Source of the DNA: Tubiluchus corallicola
Lineage: Eukaryota > Priapulida > Priapulimorpha > Priapulimorphida > Tubiluchidae
Direction: 5' to 3'
DNA: 64,000 nucleotides
NCBI GenBank assembly: GCA_030141605.1
Contig: JAQGDQ010000535.1
Span: 17,501 to 81,500 of the forward strand
This document shows, one piece after another, positions 10,020-57,250 of the stretch. Under the pieces are notes generated by a model. That model searched no databases and had not been told where the DNA came from. It saw only the letters and a list, made by a program, of their open reading frames with translations. Each line of letters opens with the position of its first letter. Position 1 is the stretch's first letter. The position numbers and the translations under genes were made by a program.

Positions 10020-12100
10020 CTACAAATGCCACAGGAACTGAAATTCTTATGAACCCAAAATGCAGTTCACATTTCTTTGAACGGCCTCACTTTTGTCTCA
10101 TTTACGTGAACGCTTTCAAGGTACTTTTCTAATGACATCTTTTCCAAAGAAAGCAGGTGCATGAAAAACCAAAAAGAAGCAGCCTGCGAGTCAGTTAATA
10201 ACAAAATAGCAAACACTGCATGACATGTTTATTACCACTGGCAAAAGGTGTGCTATGCACCTCAGTAAAGACCTCATAAGGCTAAGTTACATAATCACTT
10301 AATATCAGTCGCTTCATGCTAAATTAATGCCATTATGTCAACACAGACAATGTTTGCTCTGTTCAATAAATATTTTTCAATGATTGTGAATGTAATTCTG
10401 CTAATAAAATGCCATTAGCTGTATATGATGCATGTTAGCTAAACAATAATAGAATACAATATACGACCTTGAAAGTAAGTCATATAATGTGACTCTGTTT
10501 ACTTGCCATGACCTTTCATTCTCTGGATTTAAATGCTGTGTCTCTGGAGACAGAGATTCCTGAAGTGCAATATCAATTAATACATCGTGATTGTGTCGCG
10601 TAAGAGCCGTTTTTGCCTAACAATCGAATGCAGTTTCTGTAATAGACCATGGCCCAGCAATACAATTTGCTTCACAATGTCACCCAGCTGCCTCACAATT
10701 TGTGCCAGTCCAGCATAGATTCAAATGCCATGTAGGTCCCCGGTTCCCAATCTGCGGTACTCGTATCCTTTAGGAGTACCAGCAAACACCACAAGGGATA
10801 CCTGAGAAGCCTCTTAGACAATTTTTAAAAAAGTAGTGTTATATAATAATCAGCGGGTGATTCAGAAATCTGTGTCGACCGTAGTAACAATTCACGGTTT
10901 TTGGTCGAGGTCTTGACCCCTGTCCACTGTAAAGCTTTCAGTGAACTTTTTCCTGTGAAAAGCAGGCTTTTCCACGACCGTGCCAATCAGGACAAAAGTC
11001 CGAACCTTGCTTGACATCCGCGGAGACATGAGAGTCAGTGTGTCGAAAACTGAACCGCGATTCAGAAAGTTAGTTTCTGCTATGCAAGCTAGCAATATGC
11101 AACATTTAAATCTGTGGTTCATTCCTAATGTTTTACCTTACAATATGAAGAATGAAAACTTAAATCTACATAAACTATTTAAAAACTAAATATTTTATTA
11201 ATAACTAATAAATATATGAAGATCATTACACGCAAAACAGTTAACGAGCGATTAGTTTACAAATATAACAGGACTGTTACAAAAGTAACATGAGTGGAAC
11301 CTGTCAACAATTTATGCAAAGTTACCAAACACTAAAATTCCATTTTACAGCACTCCATTCCATTAAGCAAAAAAAGTTTTGATGACGCATTTTCTGAATA
11401 AAGCATCTGTGCCAAAAAGAAAACAATGAAGTCGTGTTTGTGTATAAATAATGAACAAATAATGCTGTCATATGAAAAATGTGTGTCGACAGTTTTAATA
11501 TATCATAATGCCTGACAAAAGAGCGCATAAAACTAGGTCACATAACCACATTATCAGTAATTTGTAGCAGAATGTTAAGTAAATGTCATTTACAGCAACA
11601 TAGACACAAACAGTGTTTATTCTCTTCATTCAGTAAGTGCTTTCATAACATGATTACGAAGACCATTCTGCAACGACTTGACAAAACATCAATAGCTGCG
11701 TATGATGTACAAGGCACTGAAAACGATGAAAATGTGCTAGTCAGATATTGGTGTCAGGTGCTCACTGGCAGGTATGGAGAAATGATGAGCTGCTTTTGTG
11801 AAAGATATACCCATGTTATACAAGCATTACTGCTACAAAAACTTCCAATAAAGTAGCGCAAGAATACCAACATGCAAGTATGTGTGTGCGATAAAACGAG
11901 GTTTATGAGAAATGTTGAGTTTTAAATTGAAAAACGACAGTATTACAGAATCGCAACAGACTCACACGTGTAACCATCGCTTTTTTTGTCTAATCCGTCT
12001 GATAATTTTGACATCAGAAGTATAAATGCCGATAACAAACCTTGCGAAAAAACAAGAAACGAAGGCAGGCGTTCTCTTCAATGTAAAGTAACTCAAACAA
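10020..12100. other. Intergenic sequence between the divergent GPCRs, no gene seen
   Basis: About 2 kb, AT-rich. A similar phrase (acataa-cacttatcag... followed by cagacaatgtttgctct or cacaaacagtgtttattct) occurs near 10285-10370 and 11538-11630, suggesting an old duplication or repeat. Small ORFs here have no recognisable family. Confidence 0.4.
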
Positions 12101-12112
12101 GTCAAACCTTAA

Positions 12113-13087
12113 GTGAAACGTCACAGACAGGAAAGCTTGAAAGTGGCACAAATGAATAATACAGTTTTTGATAACTCAACAAGTGAAGATGATACAAATA
12201 ATCACACTCAAAGTGTTGACAATAGTACAAATCTTCTGTTGCTTGGCCTGGCTTTTGGAGCGGTCGGCATATGCGCCACCGTGGGCAACTCTTTGGTGCT
12301 GATAGCCGTCTACATGAACCAGCAGCTCAGACAACGCACCAATGTCATCATCACATCACTTGCCGTGTCGGATCTGTTACTGGGGATACTCGTTGTACCG
12401 TTTGTGCTGACAGTAAACTTTCTACAGTTGACCTTCCCAGCCTTTGGAATCATGTTGGGTTTTGACGCTTGGATGCAGCAGGTTGGTGTGATGCACGTAT
12501 GGCTGATTGCTGCGGAGCGCTACGTCTCAGTTCTTCATCCGTATAAATTTGACACGTTTTTTAACCGGAAAACACTGTCAGTTCTGCTGGTAACTGTGTG
12601 GACGGCCGCACTGGGAGAATCAGTACTGAATGGATATATCTTCTTCAAGTATACGCCATATAGTATCACCTTTGGCACTTATCACGCATTGAAAGGTATT
12701 TTCATTTTCATACTGCCTTCAGTAATTGTATTAGTCATGTATGGGAGAATTTGGCTGGCAGCTGTGAAGCAAGCACAGAGGATTCATAACCTCTCACGAC
12801 AAGAGAGCAACCAGAACAACCAGAATGTTACGTTTCTCAAGACCGTAAGAGAAGTGAAGGCGACGAAGAGGCTGGGTATCGTCATCGCAGTGTTCACTCT
12901 GTGCTGGACTCCATTCTTCACATATCCAGTGATTCGGTTCACTTGTAAGCTCGGCTGTTACTCGAGGCAAGTTTACATGTTCACTGTGTGGCTGAGTTAC
13001 GCCAACAGCGCGATCAACCCGTTTATTTATGCCGCTTTCAGCAGTGAATTTCTCAAGGCTTTTAAACAAATGCTTTGCTGTCAATAG
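12113..13087 (+). CDS. Amine-type class A GPCR, single exon
   Basis: A 324-codon intronless ORF with seven TM segments. Met14 (12152) is a likely alternative start, followed by an N-terminus rich in N-glycosylation sites (NNT, NST, NHT, NST). Landmarks are GN in TM1 (Asn59), LAVSD in TM2 (Asp87), ERY (Arg136), CWTPFF in TM6 and NPFIY in TM7. Three residues favour a biogenic-amine-like pocket: Asp118 at 3.32, and Trp and Tyr at 7.40 and 7.43 (VWLSYANSAINP). KATKRLGIVIAVF before TM6 is also typical of amine and trace-amine receptors. Unusually, the TM3 cysteine (3.25) is Phe111 and the second extracellular loop has no cysteine. A CKLGC pair remains in the third loop. It is a paralogue of the 7116-8132 receptor. 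The specific ligand is not inferable. Confidence 0.9.
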   Translation: MKRHRQESLKVAQMNNTVFDNSTSEDDTNNHTQSVDNSTNLLLLGLAFGAVGICATVGNSLVLIAVYMNQQLRQRTNVIITSLAVSDLLLGILVVPFVLTVNFLQLTFPAFGIMLGFDAWMQQVGVMHVWLIAAERYVSVLHPYKFDTFFNRKTLSVLLVTVWTAALGESVLNGYIFFKYTPYSITFGTYHALKGIFIFILPSVIVLVMYGRIWLAAVKQAQRIHNLSRQESNQNNQNVTFLKTVREVKATKRLGIVIAVFTLCWTPFFTYPVIRFTCKLGCYSRQVYMFTVWLSYANSAINPFIYAAFSSEFLKAFKQMLCCQ

Positions 13088-13210
13088 AGACACCTGGTGG
13101 CAACACGTGCAGTAATAACACTTGTGCTTTAAGATTGTTATACTGGCATCTAACAGGACACAGATTTGGAAAGTGGTACTCTGCCAGTCTCTCGAATGCG
13201 CAGAAAAAAC

Positions 13211-13216
13211 AATAAA
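13211..13216 (+). promoter_or_regulatory. Polyadenylation signal of the plus-strand GPCR
   Basis: AATAAA lies 124 bp after the stop codon of the 12113-13087 receptor, on the coding strand. Confidence 0.45.
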
Positions 13217-13529
13217 AACCACTATAGTAGTCTGGTTAGTTTAGTTTATTTTATTTCCAAAATGCCATAAATAATACACAGTTGCATATGTTACAATACA
13301 ACCTATTACTGCATACTGCAATACAAAGAAAGCTAAAGTTTCACCGGATATTGAGATATCGGCTCAGACCAAGAAGGTAAACTTGTACAGGCCAGAGCAA
13401 AAGATAAATTGGAAAAAAAAGATGTAGAAGGTGTGAAGTAAAATCAGCAAGAAAAATGAAATACAAGGGTAAGGGTAAGGCTTAATACAGTAAAAATGAA
13501 GATTAGATTGGCATGATAATATATAGAGA

Positions 13530-14010
13530 AACAGATCAAGGAGCTGTGTTATGGCAAGAATAGTATGGAGCCATGCCAGAGACAAAGATTTCCGCTATTC
13601 AATAACTGTCAGCAAGAGTGAGAGAGATTACAGAAACATTTTGGGTATTAGATGGCCAAAGAAAATTTCAAACAAAGATCTGTATGAAAAAATAAAAGAA
13701 GAACCTTGGACAAGAAAAATAAAAAGACGCCATTTAGGATGGATTGGGCATATGCTTAGACTACCTGATGATGTTCCAGTGAAGATAGCTCTTCAACAAG
13801 CCATGGAACCAGCTAAAAAACCTGCAGGAGGACAAATGTTAACATATTTAGAATTTGCACAGAAAGATTTAAACACTTCAGCATTGATCCTTAGAAATAA
13901 ATCCACTTGGGGCATTGCAGCGAGTAGGGAGTCCTGGCATAGGGAGGTGAGCAGAATCATGTCCCTGGACGTGTGATTCATTGCATGATGATGATGATGA
14001 TGATGAGAGA
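13530..14010 (+). mobile_element. LINE 3' end with C-terminal endonuclease-region relic and (ATG)n tail
   Basis: The ORF 13551-13976 contains KIKRRHLGWIGHMLRLPDDV and SWHREVSRI, resembling the C-terminal tail of RTE/I-like LINE proteins (R-WIGHxLRMPDD). It ends in a (GATGAT)n tail typical of a 3' terminus. A fragment of the same upstream phrase (atggaaccatgccagagaca) recurs at 14092-14112. A reverse-oriented fragment of the same element is at 15860-15963. Confidence 0.65.
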
Positions 14011-14449
14011 TGATGGTAAAAACGAAGACTAGATTCACATAAGAATACAAAAAAAAAACAGATGAAGGAGCTGAGTTACTGCAAAAGTAGTATGGAACCA
14101 TGCCAGAGACAAAGATTTCCGCTATTCAATAAAAACAACCGTCAGCACGACTTTCACTTACAGATGTAGAAATAACACTGAGAAAAATTAATAATACAAA
14201 AAGTGCGTCATTCTCATAGACAGAAATTGACTAACCAATGCGTCTGTGACAGTAAACCACTCAACTACTGAGCTCAGCACTGAAAGTACATTACACATTT
14301 TGCAGTGACACCTTGTGACAGCCAAAGAAAATTTTGTCGGGGGAAAAACTCATTAAAGGTGTGAATAAACACTAAGTGTCTGGATGTGTCATATAAATTA
14401 TAGACTGAATTAAATTTAATTAAATAATACAAAGCCGACCCTCGCAGTA

Positions 14450-15840
14450 ATTGGGTTGTGGGTTAGGGTTAGGATTAGTTAGGTGATAAATGCTCGTGGA
14501 GACATTTATGGGGGCGGTGTCATGCACATACATGTTTTCCCTACCTGTTAAATTTGGTCTTGCCCCTTTAACTGTCATCAGTCATGTGACCAGGTAGTTA
14601 GCCAGGTAGACATTACCTGCTATGCAATTCAAGTTGATATGATGTGAATGTTGTAGTTGATTTCTTATTGTTTTTTTTGCACGTTATAAGCGCCAAAACT
14701 CAGGGAGACCACATGTAAGTGTCTAATTATCTTTACTGAACTGCTTTATACAATTAGGGCTATTGCACTGTGATTTTTTTTGTATAATTATAGACGAAAA
14801 TCACGTAACCTAATTTAGTAATTTATCTGTATCAAACTTATGTTTTTCGCAAAAAACTTATTGCTGTAATTTATTTTTACTGATAAACCCGACAACTGCT
14901 GCATATTAAACATATTTGGATGTTCTGGAGTTTAAATGTAGTACACGCATGGCGTCACGAAAATCGGTTCTACATCATATGGCGTCAGAAACTAACACTG
15001 CAGTTCATGATCACGGTTATTACAGAATTGTGCCTATTTGACGGCCATGTGAACGTGATAAAAAGTAGATTAGTAGATTCACTGAGCCGCGCGTAGCTTT
15101 GAAAGTTTGACGAAATTTTAGTATCCGAGGTAAATCTTTAATCTAAGCTTTGATTTAAAAATCCTCCATTAATAATCGAGCAGGCTACCATTGCGCTATG
15201 CCATTCGGGTACTATAGAACATCTTTGTCAAACTTAACCCACAGTAAACAACAACAAAAGATACCACAGTAACTTTTGAAGAGAAAGAATTTGACGTTAA
15301 AGGAAGACGGACGATTGTTTAGACTAAATCTCATTTTAGTTTACTGTCCAAAATATACATTTTCTTGCATATAAAAGTTAACAATTGTTGCTTACATTTG
15401 AATAATTAGTTTAGAAAGTTAATTAACGGCAACCGAACACAGCTATTGCTTACGTCAGAAAATAAACTAACAACAGATTGTGCAATGGCAGGCGTCTTCC
15501 CTTACGCATCAAGCATATTTGCACAGGTGTTACAGTATTGTTTAAATGCAGGATGTCATGAAAAAATGGGCTCTACATCATATGACGTCAGAAACTAACA
15601 CTGCAGTTCAGTATCATGGTTATCACGGTACCGCCTTCTGTTTGTCTGCCACGCGCATGTGACAAAAAGGTGCCGTTGCCAATCTTAGTAGATTCACTGA
15701 GCCTTGCATGGCTTTGAAAGTTTAACAAAATGTCAGTATCTGAGTTAATTAGTCTTTAATCTAAGCTTTGATTTAAAATAAGCTTTCGTAGTTTTCAATA
15801 TTTTAGAGCATTCTTTATTCTCAACTCGTGTTTACACAAT
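14450..15840. repeat. Two direct copies of a sequence of about 230 bp
   Basis: 14948-15167 and 15550-15775 share the phrases tctacatcatatg-cgtcag, aactaacactgcagttca, gtagattcactgagcc and ctttaatctaagctttgatt, with diverged sequence between. The copies are 600 bp apart. A short TTAGGG-like run sits at 14455-14485. No coding potential. Confidence 0.55.
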
Positions 15841-15859
15841 CATCCGGTTTTCCTTTAAC

Positions 15860-15963
15860 ATTTGTCCTCCTGCCGGTTTTTCTGGCTGGTTCTATGGCTT
15901 GTTGAAGAGCTATCTTCACTGGGATATCATCAGGCAGTCTAAGCATATGACTAATCCATCTTA
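15860..15963 (-). mobile_element. LINE fragment related to 13530-14010
   Basis: The reverse complement matches the WIGHMLRLPDD-coding part of the LINE relic at 13740-13850 almost base for base. It is truncated at both ends. Confidence 0.65.
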
Positions 15964-16078
15964 AAAATACATAGTGGCACACTTTTACGGCTGACAAGCC
16001 ACTGACTTTGATTTTCGATCTAAATTAAAGTGTTTTGTCTTAAATGCTCAGCTGCTTATATAGCTCGGCTTCCTACTC

Positions 16079-16540
16079 CAGGAATGAGAATGACAAATTG
16101 CAAAAAAAAAACTCTGAAACAGGCCGTAGGCAGAAACAAATTGCAATTTTGTTACCATAGAGAACCTCTAAGTGGACTTAAAATATCAATTACCTTGTTT
16201 CATGCATAATTTAAAATACCCAACTATCAAGGATACATGATACCTAATTGTCTCAAAAATGCCCAAGTACTGACCGCTCCTATGCAAAAGTATATAAAAA
16301 CTGTCTGCATTTGACTCAAATAACTCCGCACAATTGATTCTGTATTTTTATACATAGAGATCTACACGTGGTTACACTGATGTACGTGATGTAAACAAAG
16401 TGACGGCCCGCCAACTAGCAGTCAGCTTGTGAAAGCTCCGTAAAAATTTTCTCAACGAATTTACACAGTTTACAAAAATGGCACTACTGGTCTTCCAAAA
16501 ACTTAGAATTCTGCGTATCAGCAGAAAATTCTCATCCCTG
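16079..16540. mobile_element. MITE family G (CAGGGATGAGAAT ends), copy 1
   Basis: A 462-bp element with ends caggaatgagaat and attctcatccctg. Flanking hexamers ctactc and ttactc look like a 6-bp target duplication with one change. The related copy at 24226-24688 has an exact ccactg duplication. The interior shares a core with MITE family T. The 67-codon ORF at 16478 is a by-product. Confidence 0.75.
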
Positions 16541-16689
16541 TTACTCTCTGCAATGATTCAAGCGCGTAGTAATGGTAGTTGTGGTAGTAACATCAGCATG
16601 GATTCTTGTAGCTGTATGCTTAGTTACACCGATAGAATTAGGAGATCGAGCAAGACATGGGTCATAATTATGCTGATATAATAAGAGTT

Positions 16690-17071
16690 GGAACCAATAG
16701 GGTAACTATGCCATAGCCTAGCGCACCAAAGTTTGAGAGGCATCACATTTTAGACGCCCAATTTAAAAAAAACCTTATTCTCCTCGGAAAAAGTGTATCC
16801 GTTCATATTCATGTAAAACAAGCATTGTTTAACACACCACAGGCAGTTACTGAGACCAGTTGCTACATAAGGGCCATATAACGAACATATACAAGGTACT
16901 ACACAACAAACAGTTGCCTAGTCTGGTTGTATATAAGAGCAGTTCATATACACGTATTAACAATGACCATGTAGAAACTGGGTTAATAATCAGAAATTCA
17001 CAATACAGATGGATGGGACAGATCAAGATGCGGATCAGCCTACGGTGCCGTGAAATCTTGATACGCCCCTG
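16690..17071. mobile_element. MITE family C, copy 1
   Basis: Collinear with 53234-53647 through accaatagggtaact, cacaccacaggcagtta and aaatcttgatacgcccct. The right end (gatacgcccctg) is intact; the left end is diverged. It ends 64 bp from the splice donor of the last visible dynein exon. Confidence 0.6.
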
Positions 17072-17135
17072 GTTGGAACGCAAAACCCAATAAATACTAA
17101 ACACATATGCAAAAGAGGCAATCTTGACTACTCAC

Positions 17136-52345
<35,210 letters not shown>

Positions 52346-52522
52346 CTGAAATCATAAATAAGTTTCATTGTGGCTTCAATGTGAAACTGCTGCGTAATAG
52401 AAATGTTATTATGAAAAGATAATGAAGGAGCCAATCTCACTTATCACTTACTTACATTTGAATACAAGAAATTTCAATGGATGTTATTTACTAGAGCTAC
52501 AATTCATGTGTTTGCATGCTTA

Positions 52523-53145
52523 TTCATTCATTCATTCAATCATTCATTCACTTACTCCCTCAGTCCCTCCCTCACTCACTCACCCAACCAACCACTCACC
52601 CACCCACCCATTCTCACTCACTCATTCACTCACTCACTCACTCAACCAAGCAAGCAAGCAAGCAAACAACCAACCAAGCAACCAACCAAGCAACCGACCA
52701 CCCATCCATTCTCACTCACTCACTCACTCAACCAAGCAACCAACCAACCACCCACCCATTCTCACTCACTCATTCACTCTTTCACTCACTCACCCAACCA
52801 ACCACCCAAACACCCACCCACCCATTCTCACTCACTCACTCACTCACTCTTTTACTCACTCAACCAAGCAACCAACCAACCAACCACCCACCCATTCTCA
52901 GTCACTCACTCACTCAACCAAGCAACCACACCCACTCTCACTCACTCACTCACTCACTCACTCACTCAGTCACTCACTCACTCAACCAAGCAACCACACC
53001 CACTCTCACTCACTCACTCACTCACTCACTCACTCATTCATTCATTCAACCACTCAACCATTCATTCGTTCACTTATTTATACACTCCATTTATTTATTC
53101 ATTCATTCGTTTACTAATTCATCCAGTTATTCGTTCAAGCATGAA
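52523..53145. repeat. ACTC/ACCA-rich satellite-like tract
   Basis: Tetranucleotide units cactcactcact and aaccaaccaagc alternate in a larger unit of roughly 70-90 bp (cattctcactcac ... aaccaagcaaccaaccac) repeated about six times. Three overlapping 210-230-codon ORFs are repeat artefacts. Confidence 0.9.
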
Positions 53146-53233
53146 ATAAATTATTAACTTTATTCAGCTAATTGTATCCATCTATCTTTGTGACTGCTTG
53201 ATGTTAAGAATGTGCTGGATAACATCAAGTAAT

Positions 53234-53647
53234 CAGGGGCATAATTAACCAATAGGGTAACTAGGCTATAAGCTAAGGCGCCAAAGTTTCAGGGTGTCAC
53301 ATTTTAGAAAAAAATTCTTATTCTCATCGGAAAATGTGTATGCTTTCATGTTCATGCAAACGGCACATTTTATAGCACACCACAGGCAGTTACCGAGCGC
53401 AGCTTTTATATAAGTGCCACATAACAAACAGGTGCAAGGTATTGCACAACAAGCAATTGCGCAGCCTGCATGAAAATAAACACAATGCAAATACAGGTAA
53501 TTAAGAATGACCACGTAGAAACTGAGTTAACAATGTTTCTAAGTAACTGCTTAATCAGCTCATTACATGAGCAAGCATAAATTCATAATAGAAATAGGCA
53601 GGACATAACTATCAGCCTAAGGTGTCGTAAAATCTTGATACGCCCTG
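53234..53647. mobile_element. MITE family C, copy 2
   Basis: 414 bp, ends caggggcataattaacc and cttgatacgccctg. Flanked by atcaagtaat and atcaagttat (one difference). A target duplication near 10 bp could mean a Mutator-like rather than hAT element. Confidence 0.6.
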
Positions 53648-53929
53648 ATCAAGTTATACCACTTTACATTACATCATCTAAAATTAATACTTGGGACCTC
53701 AATAAGACCCAAAGTGGCAAAATATAGAAAGTAACAAAGAGGTAAGCATGCTACGGAATCTATACATCTGTAGATCATTTTCAAAGTCTAGATTCCAATT
53801 GTCAATCTCCTCATGCAGTCATAGAGGTAATTTTTTGTGCTTTAACTATCTGCCTATTCATTCTAACTCAGATCATCAAAAATCGCTCTGTAATTTTTTA
53901 CATTATGCTTGTGTTATAAAGTAAATTTC

Positions 53930-54260
53930 AGTTGCCATTGTTATTATGTTTCTGTTGTCAGATTTTTATTTCAGTTCTTGTTTCAGTTCTTATTTCAGTT
54001 CAGTTTTATTTCAGTTATCTTCAGTTTGATTTTTTATTATTATTATTATTATACACTTATTATTACTGTGTATGAATTGTACTAACACGTTATAAGCATA
54101 TCATTATCAATTTTATGTCATTCGTAACAATTTAGTTTTTATTATAAGCAGTACTAACACTAATACTAGCATAGCGCCTATAAAAATGTTCATCACTAAC
54201 CAAAGGGCAGCTGACTAGATGACCAATTGGTCTTTCGCTGCCCTTTCTTCACATTTTTCT
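53930..54260 (+). mobile_element. Probable LINE 3' end with a 10-bp perfect hairpin
   Basis: aaagggcagc (54202-54211) pairs exactly with gctgcccttt (54237-54246). It encloses tgactagat, an inner stem gacc/ggtc and a tttc spacer. Upstream there is a tttcagttctt repeat and an ATT-rich stretch. Confidence 0.5.
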
Positions 54261-54616
54261 TGCCAAATTAATTGTATTATAACTGTGCGTGTGTTACAAG
54301 ATACAAAAGAGAATGCCTGCCCTACAGGTACTGCAAGCGGCTCTCAAGATCAAATATGCTGTTCAAAAGTAAAAGCCATAACTCAGCAGAGTTTGTTAAC
54401 ATCGGACAAGTTCAATAAAAACGTGAACGTCGTTTGTCATAATGCAACGAACCTGCCGAGCATTTACGATCATCGCCAGCGGGGACGGGCGCATGCCGCT
54501 GCGAATTTCAATTACGGCAACTCATTATTTACACTGAAGTGTGAAACGTACGAGAAGCATCGAGTTGTTAAAGGACTCTCTCCGGTTAAACATCAAATGC
54601 CGAGAAGCGTTTTAAA

Positions 54617-56062
54617 ATGAGTTCGGAACTAAGTGGAAAAGTGTACTTGACATGGTTGTTGTTGCTAGCTACACTGTGGACAGGCAGCCATGAGCAGTTG
54701 CAGCAGAGGGCAGACGTGTGCAGTTTTACGCTGAACTATAATCCGCAGCAAGTAAGCTCCACGTCGCCAGCAGGCACTTCCACGTTGTTCACTCAACTGG
54801 AGGAGTGGATCAGAGAAGTGGAAAATTCTATGGAAAACAATGAACCGGAAGCGAAAGGTAATGAAGATGTTTTGCTATCGCTCGTGCGTCTGGAAGGGCA
54901 CATTCTCGCTTTGGAGAATTACGTGAAGAACAACGTATCCGTGGAAAGGGGTGACGGGCCACTTTTGCCACTGTTTGCCCACTTGGAGACATTAATTAGA
55001 AGCCTGGAGAGTTACGTGAAGACGAACATACCTGGACAAAGGGACGACGGAGCTGCCCTGTTCTCGCTAACTCGGTTAGAAGCACGACTCATTGCATTAG
55101 AAAACTTCATCAGAACAAACGTATCCAAAGAAGGTGATAGAGGTTCTATTGCAAGAGGTCTCTCAAGCATAGCCGCTCACCTTACGAGTCTGGAAAATTA
55201 CATCAAGAAAAACGTGCCAGCAAGAAGAGACAATGCTCTTGCCTTGTTGACACTCACACGCTTGGAGACAGACCTTCAGAACTTGGACAATTACGTCAGA
55301 GCAAACGTATCGCAGGCAAGAGAAGTCAGGTCACTCGCATTCTCGCTCTCTCATTTCCAAACACGTCTTACAGACTTGGACAGGTTCGTTAAAACAAATG
55401 TGTCGCAAAAACAAGACACCGAATCTCTTTCGTTCGCGCTCACCCATTTAGAGACGCGGCTCGTCGATTTGGAAAGGTACTTGAAAAGAAAGCTGCCAAA
55501 ATCGAACGACGCAGCACTCGCAAGATTAGAAGCCCTGGTGTTTCGTTTAGAGAACAAAGAGAAGACAAAGGTATTTACTGGAGGCGGATCAGCATCGTCA
55601 GCAGCACTGGCTCGCCTGGAGACACGCATCGTTGACGTTGAGCAATATGTAAAACAAAACCTTCGCGCAGACGACAAGTTCACTTGTGGGGAATTCAGAA
55701 TTCGAGGATTCGTGCTGCTTGAGACGTGGGAGGAAGCCCTAACAAAATGCAAGCAACTAGGAGGAGACCTCGCAACCATAGACACTGAAGAGAAACATGA
55801 TGTGATAAGACATTATGCCAAGAATAACTTGGAGCAACACTGCGGATTCAAGTGGGCATTCTGGATCAACGGAAAAGCTTCCGGTAACAGTTGGCTGACA
55901 TCTACTGGCCGGAAGCTTGACTATTTACAATGGAGAGAGAATGAGCCAGGAAGTAACATCACTAACCAGTGCTTGTCAATTTGGCACGGTGCAAATTACA
56001 GATTCAGTGCAGCTGATTGTAATTTGAGAGCGCATTTTGTGTGCGAGAAACCAACATACTGA
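54617..56062 (+). CDS. Secreted protein with 31-residue glycosylated repeats and a C-type lectin domain, copy 1
   Basis: A 481-codon intronless ORF. A signal peptide is visible (VYLTWLLLLATLW, residues 9-21). From about residue 60 to 345 run about eight repeats of 31 residues, pattern SLxRLExRLxxLExYVKxNVSxxxD. Most carry an N-glycosylation sequon at the same place (NVS), and all look helical. A C-type lectin domain fills residues 355-481: CGEFRIRGFVLLETWEEALT, GFKWAFWI, WRENEPGS, NQCLSIWHG and a final VCEK. Four canonical cysteines (CKQ, NQC, ADC, VCE) plus an extra pair (FTCGE, QHCGF) are present. EPN is EPG and WND is missing, so classical calcium-dependent sugar binding is doubtful. It is probably secreted or extracellular. 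A paralogue follows at 59380. Close relatives are unknown to me. Confidence 0.88.
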   Translation: MSSELSGKVYLTWLLLLATLWTGSHEQLQQRADVCSFTLNYNPQQVSSTSPAGTSTLFTQLEEWIREVENSMENNEPEAKGNEDVLLSLVRLEGHILALENYVKNNVSVERGDGPLLPLFAHLETLIRSLESYVKTNIPGQRDDGAALFSLTRLEARLIALENFIRTNVSKEGDRGSIARGLSSIAAHLTSLENYIKKNVPARRDNALALLTLTRLETDLQNLDNYVRANVSQAREVRSLAFSLSHFQTRLTDLDRFVKTNVSQKQDTESLSFALTHLETRLVDLERYLKRKLPKSNDAALARLEALVFRLENKEKTKVFTGGGSASSAALARLETRIVDVEQYVKQNLRADDKFTCGEFRIRGFVLLETWEEALTKCKQLGGDLATIDTEEKHDVIRHYAKNNLEQHCGFKWAFWINGKASGNSWLTSTGRKLDYLQWRENEPGSNITNQCLSIWHGANYRFSAADCNLRAHFVCEKPTY

Positions 56063-56135
56063 ACTCGGAGACACCACCAAAAGAGGGGTGTATACCCAAA
56101 CTTGTGTTAAAATGAACAAATACTGTGCTCGCTCT

Positions 56136-56141
56136 AATAAA
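56136..56141 (+). promoter_or_regulatory. Polyadenylation signal of lectin copy 1
   Basis: AATAAA 74 bp after the stop codon. Confidence 0.5.
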
Positions 56142-56259
56142 GGTCCAAAGCAAAAATGGTAAATAACATCGAAAGCTCACAGCTGCCACCTGCTGGGCAT
56201 GTAATTAAACACTCAATTTAATGTGAGTTAAAAGATGAGAAGACAAGTTTGTGTTTTTT

Positions 56260-56410
56260 ATTAGAAATTGCTATTCAATTATAAATGTATTAATTTTACT
56301 ATATAAATATATGAAATTGCTATTCAATTATGTGTTAATTTTGCTATATAAAGTGTATGAAATTGCTATTCAATTAGAAATGTGTTAATTTTGCTATATA
56401 AATAAAGTGC
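56260..56410. repeat. Short tandem repeat, about 55-60 bp x3
   Basis: gaaattgctattcaatta ... gtgttaattttgctatata occurs three times just after lectin copy 1. Confidence 0.75.
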
Positions 56411-56689
56411 AAGTGTTTAATGATTTTAGACAAACAACCATTCTTCAATTAACATCAAATACTAATGTGCCCTTTAAATACTTACACATTAAAGATAAGT
56501 TAATGCAAGTTTGTGACACATTTGACACTTTTCTAGCATCTATTAAAATAGAAATTCATTGCTTAATAAACAGAAATCGAAGTTGCAAAATTATTGCAAT
56601 TTGTCGAATAGGCATTCACCGTAAATAACAGGGATGTGATATGTAAGTAATATAAATGTTAAAGCAAAACCAAGCCTAATCTTAACTGT

Positions 56690-57250
56690 AGGTCAAAACA
56701 ATCTACTCTTGAAAATATTGAAAAAAAAACAAGTTATTCTTTCAAAAATGGCTTACGTGTAAGAATTATTGCCACACAAACACAATTTCATGTTTGGGCC
56801 ACTAGTTCTTCGCTGCTACATGCATTTTGCCATTCGCTAGTTAGACGGGCACTAACGTCTGCATTTCAGAAATTCACTGCACAAAAATCAGGTGCTGTAC
56901 TTCTCAGTTCAAGTGTGTTAATTTACGACGAACTACACGCGTTCTACAGCACATGCAGCGCAGCGGTAAATTTGAAATTTGAATTTTTATCTTAAAACTT
57001 GCCTAGTTTTAGAGCAACACATTGAATATCTTAGAGTAGCATTGTACTTCAATTTTCACTTTCACAAACACGTGCAACACACTCGTGGAATATTTTTGCT
57101 GTTGAAAATTATGTTAGTTTGTGATGTCATCAACAGTTCCGCCCGCCCGCTGTTGATTAAATTTTTACTCTATCAGTTAATTATCAGAAATCGCTTTTGC
57201 AGTATTGATTGTGTTGAAATGTATACTTTTATATCGGATTTGAAAATGGG
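56690..57250. mobile_element. Repeat family K, copy 3 (inverted)
   Basis: The reverse complement matches 42635-43170 throughout: ccattcgctagttagacggg, caggtgctgtacttctcag, gtgcaacacactcgtgga. Confidence 0.65.

Noticed and set aside
13551-13976. 141-codon ORF as a host gene
   Set aside because: Content matches LINE C-terminal motifs and a second fragment occurs at 15860; the tail is a simple repeat.
52422-53157. Three overlapping 210-230-codon ORFs (His/Ser/Pro/Asn-rich)
   Set aside because: All three frames of a 4-bp repeat tract are open; no start context or non-repeat sequence supports a protein.
54219-54620. 133-codon ORF overlapping the start of lectin copy 1
   Set aside because: It begins in a LINE 3' hairpin region, has no domain signal, and its TGA merely overlaps the lectin ATG. 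More likely 5' flanking or UTR sequence.
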